DNA from: Zhengitettix transpicula
Lineage: Eukaryota > Arthropoda > Insecta > Orthoptera > Tetrigidae
Assembly: GCA_037074705.1 (NCBI GenBank)
Contig: CM073595.1
Coordinates: 52,633,639 to 52,697,638 of the forward strand
Direction of reading: 5' to 3'
Length of the DNA: 64,000 nucleotides
The position numbers and the translations under genes were made by a program. The notes under the pieces are model-generated. The model saw only the letters and a program-made list of their open reading frames with translations. It had not been told where the DNA came from and ran no database searches. Each line of letters begins with the position of its first letter. Position 1 is the first letter of the stretch. Positions 50,909-64,000 of the stretch are shown piece by piece.

Positions 50909-51637
50909 CTGTATACCTCTTCTTCCAAATTAATTTTAAAAAACTAATTCATACTGGCTTTCGCAGAAATAAATGCTATCTATGAAACAGATCTCCCGCT
51001 TGTTGAATATGTACAAAGATTCTACAAAAATGATCGACACTTCCATTTGCAAAGTGTCGATATGTTTTTTTAAGAAGGTTCACATCTTGATTATTCGTTT
51101 CGCGATGTCATTTAACGTATGAAAATCTTATGGGGAATTATTTTGAAAAATTGTATTTGTTTAATGTCAGTACGCAAGCTTATCGTTAAGAATGTCAATC
51201 ATTTTTAAATTTGGTGATATTTTGCGTCGTAAAACTTTTAATAATATATTTTTAGTTCGTACAGATACCTAGCACATGTAATTTAGTCACTATAGGTACA
51301 ATTATCAGGCATAACGATAAGTTACTTGTTAAAAAACAAGAAGTACAACTCTTGATTACAGTTTATACTCGAATTCGGAAGGTAACCTAATGTCAATCGA
51401 AACGTCATCATCAACAATGCTTCTTATTGACTTCTTTGAATTTCTAAATGGTTTGATAAATTCGTTCAAGTGTCGGTATAATCTGTCGGCTTTTGTCCAT
51501 GTAGTAATTGTTGTTATTATATTATATGTGTGAAGTAATGTCATGTAACTGGTTGTACAGAATTCAAATCACAATTTTCCTCAGAATTTATTACGATAAC
51601 AGTAGTGCTATATTAGTGTTAATAGGAAATATATAAA
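50909..51637. promoter_or_regulatory. shared upstream region between DHFR and Apaf-1-like genes
   Basis: The start codons of two divergent genes lie 730 bp apart, so both promoters and 5' UTRs must fit here unless leaders are spliced. No TATA box is obvious for either gene. A 62-codon frame on the minus strand (51356-51544, ATG start) occupies part of it. Confidence 0.5.
51356..51544 (-). CDS. small open frame in the DHFR/Apaf-1 promoter region
   Basis: An ATG-started frame of 62 codons ending DDDVSIDIRLPSEFEYKL. Its residue composition looks protein-like, but it has no recognised family and no splice partners. It could be an upstream frame in the DHFR leader, a tiny gene or chance. Confidence 0.2.
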   Translation of the reverse strand: MTLLHTYNIITTITTWTKADRLYRHLNEFIKPFRNSKKSIRSIVDDDVSIDIRLPSEFEYKL

Positions 51638-54600
51638 ATGGACACAGTAAAAAGATTAAGGTTGCAAAAGTGTAGAGATAAAATCGTTCAAGATTTAGAT
51701 GTACAGGATTTGATAGATGGGCTTTATTCTCGAGAAATCATATCAGATTCAGAAAAGGAAGATATTTTACAGGAGGTAAGGGATCTGGTGAATACGTTTG
51801 ACAGTTTACTCTAAAGAAACCTTTATTTTAGGCAATTTTTGTTTTACGCTATATGTTGACGAATGTGATTATCTCAGGCTTATACTTCGTCTTTGAGCTA
51901 TATTTCATTTGGTTTGTCTGCCAACAAATTTTCATCAAAGCGAAGCTATTGACCCTTGATCATGGTTCAGGATAGCATATCATTTGAGTTTTTGGAAAAG
52001 TTAGAATACTATGAATTTGCTGATTGTGACTATATCTTCATAATTACTGCATTAATAGAAAGTTAAACTACTTTGTATTTATAAGTAGAATAATTATTTT
52101 TAAATTATATTTGTTTTATATTAAACATTTCTCTTGTAGAGAACGCGCAAAGATCGGGTTCGTCATTTGTTAGATATTCTTCCACAAAAAGGTCCTGAAG
52201 CTTTTGATAATTTTTTAACCATTCTACGAAAGGATTACCCATGGCTTTCTGATGAATTGAGCAAAACTGATTCTCAGTCCAGTCAACGAGAGGAGGAAGC
52301 ATTTCTAGATGCCTTATTACTCGGTGGAATTCCTCGCTCACCTCCTCATCACATTCAAAGGAACGCAAAAGTAATGCATTATGATTACTTAAAATTGCAT
52401 GCATTTAGTGTATTTATGTCTTAGATTCAATATAAAAAGGATTTTTGGAAAATATCACTAATATTTCCAGAAATGGGTGCTGAAGTACATTATTGAGATA
52501 GTTGTATTATTTGTTTCTATTTGTCTTAATTATTTATTTCTATATCCAGTATAGCATGATACTTATAATTATTGCCTAATAATTTATAGAATAAATATTT
52601 GTAGTAAAGTACTTATTTGGAGGAAATTTTTAATTAAATTATTTTTAGCTTCAAGTTGTAAGAGACAGCCTTGCAAATTTGAAAAGAGAGCAATATGTTG
52701 TTTTACATGGAATGACAGGCAGTGGAAAATCATGTCTAGCAGCTGCTGCAGCCGATAGCCTGGAGCTTGTTTCAAATACATTTAAGGTAAGTATATTCTA
52801 GATAAGAAAGAAATAACTAATTGTTGTAGACGATTTTGTACACACTTTAATTGGGGTTTTTATTTATTCTAAAACCCAGATAAAGCATGGGACTCATAAT
52901 CCTATAACCTTCATAGTGTCCCTTGTCAGCACAATTTTTTTTCCTCGTTTCCTTTGTTGAAGCCTTCCATTCAAAGAAAAGGAGAGGAAAAACTAGTAAG
53001 AAATGAACAGGGTTTTGATGGGTGGGGTTCTGGTCAAAATATGGTTCATCAATGCTTTGGATCAGAAACTGCTCCTCTTATGCAGAGGAAGGGGGATGGT
53101 ACCTTGAAATTTCGAATTCTCTTATCTTGTGGAATCCGCTCAGGTTAGCTGTCATTTCTTTCTCTCTTTCGTATATTATTTGATAAACTAACTTTCTTTA
53201 TCATCCTAATTATGCACATTAGTTTGATTATGTCATATTATCTTTATCATTTATATGTGTATTGCTTGCTCTGTAGTAATAATTAATGTATTTCTCCTTT
53301 CCTTTTCTAGGATTAATATGATAATTTTACTTAAAATATTTTATTTTTGTATTACAATATTTACTGGTTCTCTTTACAGAACATAATATTTTGGATTACT
53401 TTTGGAGACAATGGTAGTGATGACCTATTGGCACAAATGGTACCCCTTTTATCCAAATTGGAATACATTGGGAAATTTAAATCAGATTATGATGCGGCAG
53501 AGCAAATGAATATTGATTGGGTTCAGTACAGATTAAAAAATTATTTTTCTAAGCCTTGCTTTAGAGAAGGACTGTTAATTTTAGATGATGTTACTCAAGC
53601 TGAGGTTATTGATAAATTTGACTTAGGCTGTAAAATTTTGGTGACAACGAAGGATCTTGAAGTTTTGAAGAAAGTAAAACATAGGCAACACTGTGTTGTG
53701 ACGGTGAGTACAAACATTGTTCTATGAATTTAATTTACTATGTGCAATGCACAAGTTATTTGTGGATCTTGATTATTTGTTTATAGAGTTTTGTTTTACT
53801 GTGTTAGAAAACAATGGTGGTTCTTTTAAAAAATGCAGATTAATAAATAAACATGAAATACTTGACAATTTATGTCATAAAAATATATGTAAAACAAATA
53901 GTACTTTCTAATGTCGCATACTGTTGTTCCTTGTAATTTCATGTTGTACTATTGATTTAATTGAATTATAGTTCAAAAGTTCTTCTTTTCAGTTGAATGA
54001 AGGTTTTACGGAAAGAGAAACACTTGCATTATTTGCCAACTCTATCAATGCTTCAATTGAGCTATTACCCCAACCGCAAGCAAATAATATTCATAATCTT
54101 TGTAAAGGTAAGAATATGATTATTAGTGTACAGTATTTTTTAGTAATTGTAATTCACTCTTTACCCATCTTACATCTATATGTAATTTAAAAAAAAAAAA
54201 AACTGGTGAATTTTCTGCACAATCAGTTGTAATGTAACCTCTTGGGCAGCAGTCTGCTCAGCACAAATGTTTGACCAGCTATCTATACCATCACTGTTTT
54301 TCAATATTTGATTTTATAAAAATGAATTATTGAAATTTGGTTGTCTTAAGGTACATCTTAGTAATTGATGCTTTTTTACTGAACAGGAGTTCCAATGCTT
54401 GTTGCTCTTATTGGTGCTAATTTAGAAGATAATATTGATGATGTACGCAATAATCTTGGAAGGTGGAATTATATAATTGAAATGTTGACTAAACGTGACA
54501 GGTATGAAACATGTTCTGTTAGTTTTAATGGGTTATCATAATTTGTGTTTGAAATGAAGAACAAATATTTTGATGGTAATAACTTATTTAATTAATTTTA

Positions 54601-57600
54601 CAGACAACAGTAACTGTTTCACAAAATGAAATTTATCAAGGAAGTGTAAATATTAATTATTTAAAATTAACTTTCATGAATATAAATTTACGCTTACATT
54701 GGAACTCATGAACATCAGCTTCATGATGTCATTTAAATAAGTTTGATATGAAATGGTTTGCCCTTCAACCATTAGATATACATTGTTATCATTTTGTCTC
54801 CCCTGATCATAGAAGCAAATTTACATAAGCAATAAGATACCTTGCTAACAACAGACACAACAACATTAATTATCATATGCATCATATGATCATAGAAGCA
54901 AATTTACATAAGCAATAAGATACTTTGCTAATAACAGGCACAACAATGTTATTTTGGCAAATTTTAATGACTGTTAGTGAGGTTTCTTGTCACAAATATA
55001 TACATTCCTCTAATACATCTGATTTTAAGTAATAAATACAGAACTCAACCAATATTTGTGATGGTTTTTAACATTCAGTCTGGTTGAGTCCATAAATAAA
55101 ATAATACCTTGTCTGTTTCTTTAATCATTTTAAAATGTAATTGTGTATTTATTTTCTGAAACTGTCTTTTACCACATTTTTAAAGCAATACTGCAAAATG
55201 TATTGATGCATATTTTGAAAACTTTTCCAACATTCATATTTTATTTGGTCAAATTAGTGTTCCCCACAGGACTAATTTCAGCATAATCTTGGTTGATTTA
55301 AATAATTTTAAGGCAAGAGATTAGTATTCCATAAACAATTTCATAAAATTGATGCTTAATAATGGCGATGCACATTTCACATTGTAACTAAAATAATTTC
55401 TATTGCTTTGATATAATTTTTAAACAGCTGGAAATAGTAATAATGATTTTATAATAGTGAATATTTTGCCATGCTCATGATGGCAACACCACTTTCTTTT
55501 TAGTCAAGTGTGCCAAATATTAATTAGTTTGAAAATTACTATAAATGGTACACTAAAGAGAAAAAAATGTCAACTTCTATAGAAATTAGATAAATATGTT
55601 GCTAGATTTATAAAATATGTAGAAATCTAGTGAAACTAATAAGTAATTTAAAGTTGTATTTCAATTTTCTGTTTACATTTTATGATTAGTATATACTTAT
55701 ATATTCTTGCATTGTAGTAGCAGTAGCCTGAATCATATATACCAGAATGAATTGATTGATGCCATTGGCATGTCTATAGATAACTTACCAGAAGATCACA
55801 AACAAAAATTTAAAGACTTTGCTTTATTTGTTGAAGATGTAAATATTAAACCAGAGGTATGTTTACTTAATAGTAATTTCCATATTATTCAAAATTGAAG
55901 TTATATTAATTTATATTTACAATAATAATTAATTCATGGCTGAAATATGAGCATTGAAGTTTACAGTATGCTTCATCACCTTTCCCCTAATGTCAATTTG
56001 CAGATTATAGCCTATCTATGTATTTATTTAATCTATAAATGGACAGTGTGCCTGGTGGTAGATGCATGAAATTACAATTTAATTAAAAATTAAATAAAAA
56101 AAATAGAGTAAATAAATAAATAATTTTAAAATTTAAGCTAAGTTTAGGGACATTATTTCAACTATAAATACATGTATATCTAATTATATTAATTAAAATT
56201 TAATTTTGAACAAGTTAATGAAATAATTAATATTGTACTGGCCTGAAGGAAGAACAGTGGAAAGATATCTGAAAATGCAGATTAACTATCTAAGGAGACA
56301 AGAAATGTTACAATTTTACTTTAGTTCATAACGGAGCATTATCACTTTACTGCAATACACTTCACTACACTACCTCATTTTCACTAGTGTGTTCAGATTA
56401 AGTCTAATTTTTTTTTCCGTTATAGGACTTTCTCCAAAAACTCTTTCAGGTAAATTGTTCCAGTTATTGTCCTATTTAGGAATGAGTATTTTCCAACATC
56501 TGGTTTTTGCTGTCCAGCATTTAACTTGAACATGTGGTCAGTCCTCCTGTACCCAGTCAGTTCTCTCATCCATCTCGAATTCCCTGCCAAGGTTTTTGAC
56601 CTGCAAAGGCTTTAAAGAAAATATGTAGTCTGGCTCTTTCACTTCTTGTTTGTAGTGTATCCCACCTTAGCAGCTTTACTTTTTCGCTCCCATGTCCAGG
56701 TTCTATCTGTATGAATTTTGCAACCCTTTCTAAGGATTCTAACTGATTTTTACTGTAAAGATCCCAATTTTGTCTCCTGGGCCACTGTTTCCCCTTCTAT
56801 TTTATATTCCAAGGTATATTGTAGGCGCATTTTAGTGAAACTTCTTGCCTTACTTTTGCCATTGTTAATTTTCATTTAATAGCCAATGTGCTTAGTGTAT
56901 CTAAGTCATTTTGGATGACATCTTCGTCTTGTTTACCACTTATTTTCCTGTATATTACACAGTCATCTGCATCAAGTCAGACCTTTGAGTTTATACCAAT
57001 TGGTAAATTGTAAATTAATATTAAAAACAGTAATGGGGCAATGAAAAATCCCTGTGGGACTCCCAATGATACAGATCCGAGTTCTGAAGGTTATTTCCTG
57101 ACTTTAACCTTTTGTAGCCTGTTTTTAAATAATTCTTGCACCAAAATAACTACTCTTTTATTAATGCCCATCCTATCTAACTTTTGGATCAAGATGTCAT
57201 GAAGAACTACAGCGAAAGCCTTTGCTCAATAACAATAGTGTCTATTCTACCTCCATTATAAACTTCATCTGCTAAATATTGAAATAGATTGATTACCTGA
57301 CAGTCACAAGAGAATCCTGATCAAAATCCATGTTGGTTTGAAAGAACCACCCTTCAGATTCAAGTGTATGATCTCATTGTTCTCTCTCAACCTGTATTAA
57401 TAAATTGATCCTTTTAATGAATTATATATGTTCTTAATTTGTATTTCTTTTGTTTTTCTCAGGTATTGCAGACCTTATGGTCCATTAACAAATATGAAGT
57501 AGAAGATATAATGACAGTTTTTGTAAAAAAGTCATTGGCTGTTTCCAAATGGAATGAGGAATTGAATAGCAGCATTTATGGAATCCATGATTTGATTCTA

Positions 57601-57682
57601 ATTTATTTAAAGAGGCATATTTGTAACGATAAAATTGTAAGGGTACTTCATTTGTATTTTTAATGCTACTTATTGTATCACT

Positions 57683-57721
<39 letters not shown>

Positions 57722-57821
57722 TATATTAGTAAGGATGTGACATTGTCAAAAATAATTGCAATATTCACTTTCAGGTAAGCCACAACCTATCTCTCTGTCC
57801 TCTCCATACCAATATTGCAAT

Positions 57822-57875
<54 letters not shown>

Positions 57876-60800
57876 GTGAATGAAAAGTTATTTACCATGT
57901 TGACCATCATGAAATACTATAAATGTTTGTTTTTGTGCTTTTCATATTTTTACTAGTTGTGTTGCTAATTTAAAACATGTTTCTAAATGTATTACATGTT
58001 AACATAAAAAATGTAACAAATTGCTATAAAAGTCTAACATTAGTGTTTTGACTTACTTTAATCGTACTACAACTATTACTCTGTGTATATTGTATTATGG
58101 ATATAAACCACTACTGACCCTGTGTATTGCCATTTCAAACACAAAGGGATTTATAAATAATTGAAACAAACTTCTTCAGTATAATTTAGATATTTTCCAA
58201 TTTTATTTCCTCAAAATAGTTCCCAATTTCAAAAAACATCAACTGCAATTTGTATCATTCACAATACAATGATTTCAGGCATATCTGAAGTTTTTAACTA
58301 AAGTTTTAGTTGTGTGCTAGAGATTTGTGTGAAAAATTGTGCTTGATAATTGTCACTTGACTCTAAAAATGGAAATTCTTTCATCACTCATATTGACAAT
58401 TTATTACTAAATAATGATTTCACTTTTTCAGGCACTCCATAGAAAATTACTCAATGCATATAATGGTGTATGCAATGGTGATTTCTCAAAACTGCCAAAT
58501 GATAATTATATTTTCTCATACATTGGATATCATATATCTGAAGCTGAAATGTGGGACAAATTTTATTTACTATTTATTGATCTCAATTTTATTGGGGCCA
58601 AGTTAAAAGTAACTGGCCCAGGAGACCTGTTGGTGGACTACAAGAAATATAGGAGCTACATTACGAGAGGTGTAAGTTGCTTTGAACAATAATGAATAAC
58701 ACCGACATTATCCTCTAATTATTAATTCTCATTATGTGTTGAATCTATGAATTTATTTAGCTGAGAGTTAACAGGTTAAAAACCCATTATACCAATTTTG
58801 TTATCCCCAATGAATGTATATATAGTGCACTACAATCTACAGTAGTGTCAAATGTTTAGGAACATAGTAAAATACTGATAAAAATGGCTGTGCAAATCAT
58901 GCTCTAGTATAGTGACTCAAAATTCATATTTTGCTTTCAATATTATAAGAGTAAAAGTAGTGTCTATATTTATGAATTTACTAAATTAATGGAATCAAAT
59001 TTTTTAAATCTTTACAGAAGCAGGCTTAACTTTTCATACAAGGGAGCTTTATAAGACCAGAAATTGAAGGCTTGATTGCCTTATTCTTACTTTCTTTTCT
59101 TATGCTTGAGCACTTTCTTTGCAAAACCTTTTTTTTTTGTTATTTTTATTTTTATAGAAAGAGGAGTTAAGCAAACTTGTAGATGACTTTGAAAGATTTG
59201 TACAGACCCATGGTTTAGATCTGTATAAATATCAAGATCTTGATGTTGTACAGTGTGCTCTAAAAGAACCAAGGAAAAGTCATGTTTTTGAAGCTGCCTT
59301 TAAAACTGCCAAAGAAATCTACACACAATTGTACTTAGAACATGTGTAAGTTTTATTTACTGACTCAATCATTAGTAAAGAAAATATCCTTATGTACTTT
59401 GTTGACGTGTATACTTAAAAAATTAAATCTCCAAAATGTGTGTGAAACCAATTTGGTGGTGGTACCTTTGTGATAATTTTTTGCCTATTTTTGTCCACTG
59501 TTTGCTAGGTTTAGCTCCATGAACATTTTCCAGAAACAAAGTACCATATCTGTATGCTGTGCATATTTTTTACCTGTAATTCGAATAACAAAATTGGTTT
59601 ATTATATTTGGAAAGTTCTTGTTCTTATATTGGCCACCATAGCTTGTTTTTCCTTGTTTGTTGTCACTACGGTGGATTTCACCCCAATCAGAAGTTATTG
59701 TTCCTTGCTCATAATCAGACCAATGCAGCTGTTGCTTTTTGAGTTTTGGAAAGTTACTTGTATTGGCACACCAACCAGCAGTATGAAGAAAACCCTATTA
59801 TAACAAATCAGACAGTATTGTCAGTTTAAATTATTTCGGTTTGATAGCTTTGGTGTTGTTGCCTGTTAATATTGTGACATTGTTGTAATACTGCAGTGCC
59901 TTACTGTCCAATAATAATTTTATATAACTCTCAATTCTTCAGTTTTTTTAGTATTTAGTATTATAAAACATGCATTACACCCTTTTATTTTTATTTCTGC
60001 AGATTCAATTTATTCTCAATAAATTAATTTCAGTTGTTCAAACTTATGATTTTCTATTCCCAACCTCGAATAAAGCACTTGTTATTATCCAAGTGAAACT
60101 TTGTCTACGTAGTTCATGAATTGTCTTGGGAAAGATGACTCCCTTTGTTATAAATTCAAGAACAAGTCTCAATGTTCAATCCTGTTGATAAAATGTTTGG
60201 TATTTTTAAAATCATCTTGTTTACTTTTCAAATTTAATTGAATTAAGATTGTTTGGTATTATTTGCAGACTAGATCAAGATTGGACACCTCATTCTTACA
60301 CACTGCCATTGAAAGATGAAGTGTTTTCAGCATGCTTTACTGGAGAACAAAATAAAATACTCATCGCAAATGAAACAGGAACAATTAATGTAAGTTAAAG
60401 GACTTAGTTATTTTTGATCATTTAATACATCTCATTGCAGATTTTAAGTAGTATATTAATAATTTACAGTTTAATGAACTTAAAGTTCTATCCATTTTTA
60501 ATATAATTATGTGTAATGATTATTGTGGGAGTCCAACACAGCGTTTTAGTATTAGCGTTTTTGATTGCCCAGACGTGTGTTTTGTGAACAGAATTCTTGG
60601 CAAATTTTAAATAATCTGTGAAGAGAGAGCTTGGAAATGGGCTCATTGATGCAGAAACCATGTAGAGAGATCAACACTTGCAAAATTTCCTGGCAGTAGT
60701 GACTATATCCTTTGGAGGTAATATGGGGGTAGTAGTTGCTCATGCAGAATGTCCCTTCACCATACAAAAGAATCATGTTTGTGTAGTTTTTGAATGTGTA

Positions 60801-63800
60801 CTCAACAATTTTGCTTAAAAGACATGTGAATGAAGCTTGAACCAGGCTCAAGAGACAGGTTATGTCAAACTACATTTCTGGATATGGGTTCCTATTCAAA
60901 GCATGAACTGCTCAGTCAAGCCCTAAAATTTTGTAAGAGGAATTTTCGAGCACCTAGTATTTTGAGACTAGTGTAACAGATGTTGACGTCAATATAGTAC
61001 ATCATCAGCTAGACATAAAACTTGCCCATTTGCAGTTCACATCTGTAATGACTATAATTTTAACCAAATGAGATTAATTCTAAGTTGTGTGCAGAATACT
61101 ATAAACAAAAATGTGGCAAAATTCTTTTGGTCTATATGTATCAAAATTACATTATTAGATTTATTTTATATTTATGATCATATTTCCCTAGTCAATCAGT
61201 ACCATATATTGCATGAAGCTCTGAATTTCTTTCAAGTGACTCGTAATTGTAATAATTTTTATCTTTTTTAATATATAGATCTACTAAAATAAATTGCATA
61301 GAAAATTGTCTATAGTAACACTAACTGAAAAATGACACAGCATGTAGTGATTGAAATTCTCATCAGGAAACACTGTGCTATCATAGATTTTTTATTTTTT
61401 CTGTGAAAGGGTAATTGTATAAAGCTGTTTTACAAAACTGTTTCCATCTGTATACCATAACAAATAATGTCATTTGTTTTCCAAAGTTAACAATACGAGA
61501 AGTTTATCAGCCATATAAATTTTTTTTCTCACACAGCTGTGGGCTATTGATTACAAGCGAATATTGTGCTCATTCCATGGCCATGTAAAAAAAGTAGTGC
61601 TGCTGAAATTGAATTTAGAAGCTACTGTCTTTCTTTCGTGCTCAAAAGATAACACAATAAAATTATGGAACCTTGAAGATCTAGTATATAAAACTACCAA
61701 ACACGAAGAATTTGACAAAAATGGACTTGTGGTTAAAACTCCATCACCACGTATGAGACAATCAAATTGGAGTGATATGTTTTCAGAAAACAATGGCATT
61801 GATAAAAGCTTCCTTACATTTACTGGACATAAAGAAGATATAACTTATGCCAGTTTCTCCAACAAAGGTGATGAAGTTATATCGTGCTCTATGGATTGTA
61901 CAATTAAGGTATGTAACTACAATATATCCTTAATACTTCAATTACTTAAAATTGCTAATTTGGTTACTAATTTAACTTTTTTTGCTGCTTAGTTTTGTAA
62001 TCATTTTATTTACATTTGATACTTATAATTTTATACAGAAAATGATGAATTATTTTATATAGTAAACAATTTCACACATTTTTACATTAGAACTTAAAAA
62101 ATAAATTTGCAGGTATGGAACAGCAAAACAGGGGAAATTCGACTAAACTTAGAAAGTTATGATTCTTCTTATTGTTCATTTTCCTGTAACGATTCACTTA
62201 TTTTATTTGGAGGTGCTGACTCTTTCTTAAAAATTCATGATTCAGTTAGTGGGGAATATCTGTCATACCTATGTAACAATGGAAGCATCAAGAGTATTTT
62301 ATGCATGCCAGGTAAGATTTCTGACTAATTAAGTTTGTTATTTTGGCAAGGCATTTTTAGTCTTTATCTAAATTCTTATAATTCATTTGTTGGATTTTCT
62401 ATTTATTTTTTGCATTAATTTTAAAGCAGTAGTATATTAAAGTAAATTCTTACTGCATTATGAATTCTAACATTTGCTTCAACCTATTCAACATGTGACC
62501 ATATTAAATTTCTTAAATATTGAATAATTGGGTGGTTATGTATTGGTATGTCCTAAATTACTATTTGTTTTCACACATAAATTATCCACTGTATTTTACC
62601 TAGCATTGGTTCCATTACAATGGTGTGATTAAAATTAGGTCACAAGTGTACTTTGTATTTTGCTCACTGAAAATAGTAGAATACACTGTGGTTGTTTGGC
62701 AACACTGATTGTCCCATCCTTCATTTTAAGTGTTTCTATTAGTGTAATCATGGTAATGTATGTTGAGGGAAATAACAGCCAAGTGGCATCTAATTTTAAT
62801 TGCACTATAATTGTTATATATAGTCAAAAATGTGTCATCAGAATTGGCTAAAAGTCACCATCATCATCTTCAGTTGATTTTGTTACAAGAAGGCTTCTCA
62901 GTGAGGTTACCAAGATATAGCTTCTTTCAAGATATATTTAAAATAAACTGATTTGTCTCTTAATATTTTATTTTTTTAAAAATATATATATTTAATGGCT
63001 TATTTTAATAATAAGGGAATTAATTAATTTTGTTTATATATTTTCAAAATATTATTTTTTATTGTGTTGCTAATCCCATGTATTTTAAAAAAAAATGTTA
63101 GATACTGAAGAAGAAGTGATAGTTGTCACAAATAAAAGTATCATTTTGTGGAAATGGGAAGATATGACTAAAGATTTTCCTTCATGCCCACATCAGCATC
63201 ATGAAGTGTTACAAGCAGCATTACCTCTCCAAGATATAACATCTGAGATTATAAAAACCATTGTTGATGCCGAGTACATTTGTGCTGTGTTGTCACGGAA
63301 TGGACAGTACCTCATTGCTGCAGCAACAAACTTTTATGTTTTTGTTTGGGATGTTAGCTCTCCTTGTCCAACCCTTTTAAATGATTTTCATGACACTAAC
63401 ATGTAAGTTGTTTTGTTAGAATATATATTATTATGTTAACATTATCTTTCTGAGCACTTTATATTAATTAGTGATAAAATATCATTCTTAGTTTTTTTGA
63501 GGCAGAATAATTATTAAATTAATTGTTTACATCATGATAATACTGCATATAATGTACATTGTGACATTCAGAGATAAATTATTTGGATGTTCTTTTGTCC
63601 GATTTGAAGAAGAAATATGTAAAATAAGAATGGTAAAACAGTAAATATATTCTAAGCAGGAGGAAAGTTAATTCAAATTGAGGAAGGAGTGATAGACAGA
63701 TGTAAAAACATTAAATCACTCCAATCATCCTTAAGAAGTAATGAACATCAGTTTAGTGTTTAGGCACATGAATCCACAACTTAGACAGACATAGACATAC

Positions 63801-64000
63801 ACTATTAAGCCCAGTTGAGGGAGACAGTTGTCTATGGCAATATAGACAATAGAAAACCAAAAGAATACCTCTGAATTAAATCCACTGTTGTCAACAAATT
63901 TCTATTCCAATACACTGTTGTGTTTTAGGTACATTAGATGCTTGGATACAGCATGCTTTGATGGACATCAACAACTACTGGCTGGCTCAGAGGAAAGAGC
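51638..64000 (+). CDS. Apaf1: Apaf-1/Dark apoptosome protein, 5' 15 exons (3' end off window)
   Basis: Exons: 51638-51775, 52140-52370, 52649-52786, 53380-53703, 53993-54107, 54387-54501, 55718-55856, 57463-57636, 58432-58671, 59158-59345, 60269-60389, 61537-61908, 62113-62311, 63102-63402 and 63929-64000+. All are GT-AG and in frame, giving about 955 residues so far (human 1248). Apaf-1 senses mitochondrial damage, binds nucleotide, oligomerises into the apoptosome and recruits an initiator caspase. Domains: CARD at about 1-90 (RLQKCRDKIVQDLDVQDLIDGL; DNFLTILRKDYPWLSDEL); NB-ARC with P-loop GMTGSGKS at 144-151, Walker B LLILDD at 234-239, sensor KILVTTKD at 254-261 and the G-x-P motif of KGVPMLVALIGANL near 316; a winged-helix/superhelical region (VLQTLWSINKYEVEDIMTVFVKKSL; YISYHIS-like YIGYHISEAEMWDKFY); then WD40 repeats from exon 11 (CSKDNTIKLWNLEDL, SCSMDCTIKVWNSKTG). 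The frame is intact. The remaining WD repeats and stop lie to the right. Confidence 0.95.
54805..54950. repeat. direct repeat, 83-bp period
   Basis: GATCATAGAAGCAAATTTAC and the next ~40 bases occur at 54805-54865 and again at 54888-54949 with a few substitutions. It lies in intron 6 of the Apaf-1-like gene and is non-coding. Confidence 0.85.
56230..57400 (-). pseudogene. LINE pol fragment, antisense in an Apaf-1 intron
   Basis: The minus strand from about 57340 reads FSCDCQVINLFQYLADEVYNGGRIDTIVI, then FAVVLHDILIQKLDRMGI, VSLGVPQGFFIAPLLFLI (RT motif with GVPQG), LDADDCVIYRKI (a degenerate FADD box) and DVIQNDLDTLS. Farther on, a decayed thumb region extends to about 56230. It has many stops. 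It lies in intron 7 of the Apaf-1-like gene, opposite to the gene's direction. Confidence 0.88.
57685..57872. repeat. two (TA)n runs with the dispersed TA-linked repeat
   Basis: TA runs at about 57685-57717 and 57822-57872 bracket a second copy of the repeat at 48214-48267 (TTCACTTTCAGGTAAGCCAC phrase at 57766). In intron 8 of the Apaf-1-like gene. Confidence 0.9.
60552..60851 (-). pseudogene. possible insect transposon-type helix-turn-helix remnant
   Basis: A minus-strand frame contains FKNYTNMILLYGEGTFCMSNYYP. This resembles the N-terminal (D/N)M(I/V)L(I/L)YGE pattern common in insect transposon-linked proteins (the DUF4817 type), and the frame then decays. Intron 11 of the Apaf-1-like gene, antisense. 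Weak support. Confidence 0.3.

Noticed and set aside
61551..61799. 82-codon minus-strand frame
   Set aside because: It is the antisense of Apaf-1 exon 12, which encodes clear WD40 repeats.

Overview
The window is animal nuclear DNA, almost certainly from an insect. It is AT-rich, its genes are split by GT-AG introns of about 60 bp to 4 kb, and its introns and spacers are packed with decayed non-LTR retrotransposons, Penelope-like elements and Helitron-like repeats. The order within insects cannot be fixed from the sequence. No bacterial, plasmid or phage features are present. All gene models below were made by reading splice sites and reading-frame phase by hand.

Layout. 1-9650 is repeat-dominated: a tandem repeat at the left edge, an inverted array of roughly 300-bp modules, a Helitron-like element, a Penelope remnant and a duplicated GC-rich repeat. 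9651-23433 (+) is a nine-exon gene for a lysosomal Pro-X carboxypeptidase-like serine peptidase (family S28). Its introns hold a Penelope-like pseudogene with a GIY-YIG remnant, a broken antisense reading frame, a LINE pol fragment split by an insertion, and Helitron-like pieces. 25651-40866 (-) holds two head-to-tail DRAM-type (Frag1/DRAM/Sfk1) membrane-protein genes with identical intron positions and phases but different C-termini. 41220-48060 is long spacer with nothing recognised. 48611-50908 (-) is a complete five-exon dihydrofolate reductase gene. 51638-64000 (+) is an Apaf-1/Dark gene (CARD, NB-ARC, start of the WD40 region) that runs off the right edge after 15 exons.

Functional context. 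Three of the four gene types have links to lysosome, autophagy or cell-death biology: a PRCP-like peptidase (lysosome or secretion), DRAM proteins (lysosomal membrane, autophagy, p53-linked in vertebrates) and Apaf-1 (apoptosome). DHFR is a folate-metabolism enzyme whose start faces that of Apaf-1 across about 730 bp, so the two may share a bidirectional promoter. The clustering may be chance, since animal genes are not organised in operons.

Most unusual points: the reading frame stays open for 95 codons beyond the TGA stop of the downstream DRAM copy; the two DRAM paralogs have diverged only at their last exon; a LINE fragment in a DRAM intron is flanked by inverted arms of about 180 bp; an antisense frame inside a PRCP intron is interrupted by a single apparent indel in an A7 run; and a run of in-frame AG acceptors occurs at Apaf-1 exon 7. 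I found no clearly new multi-gene system.
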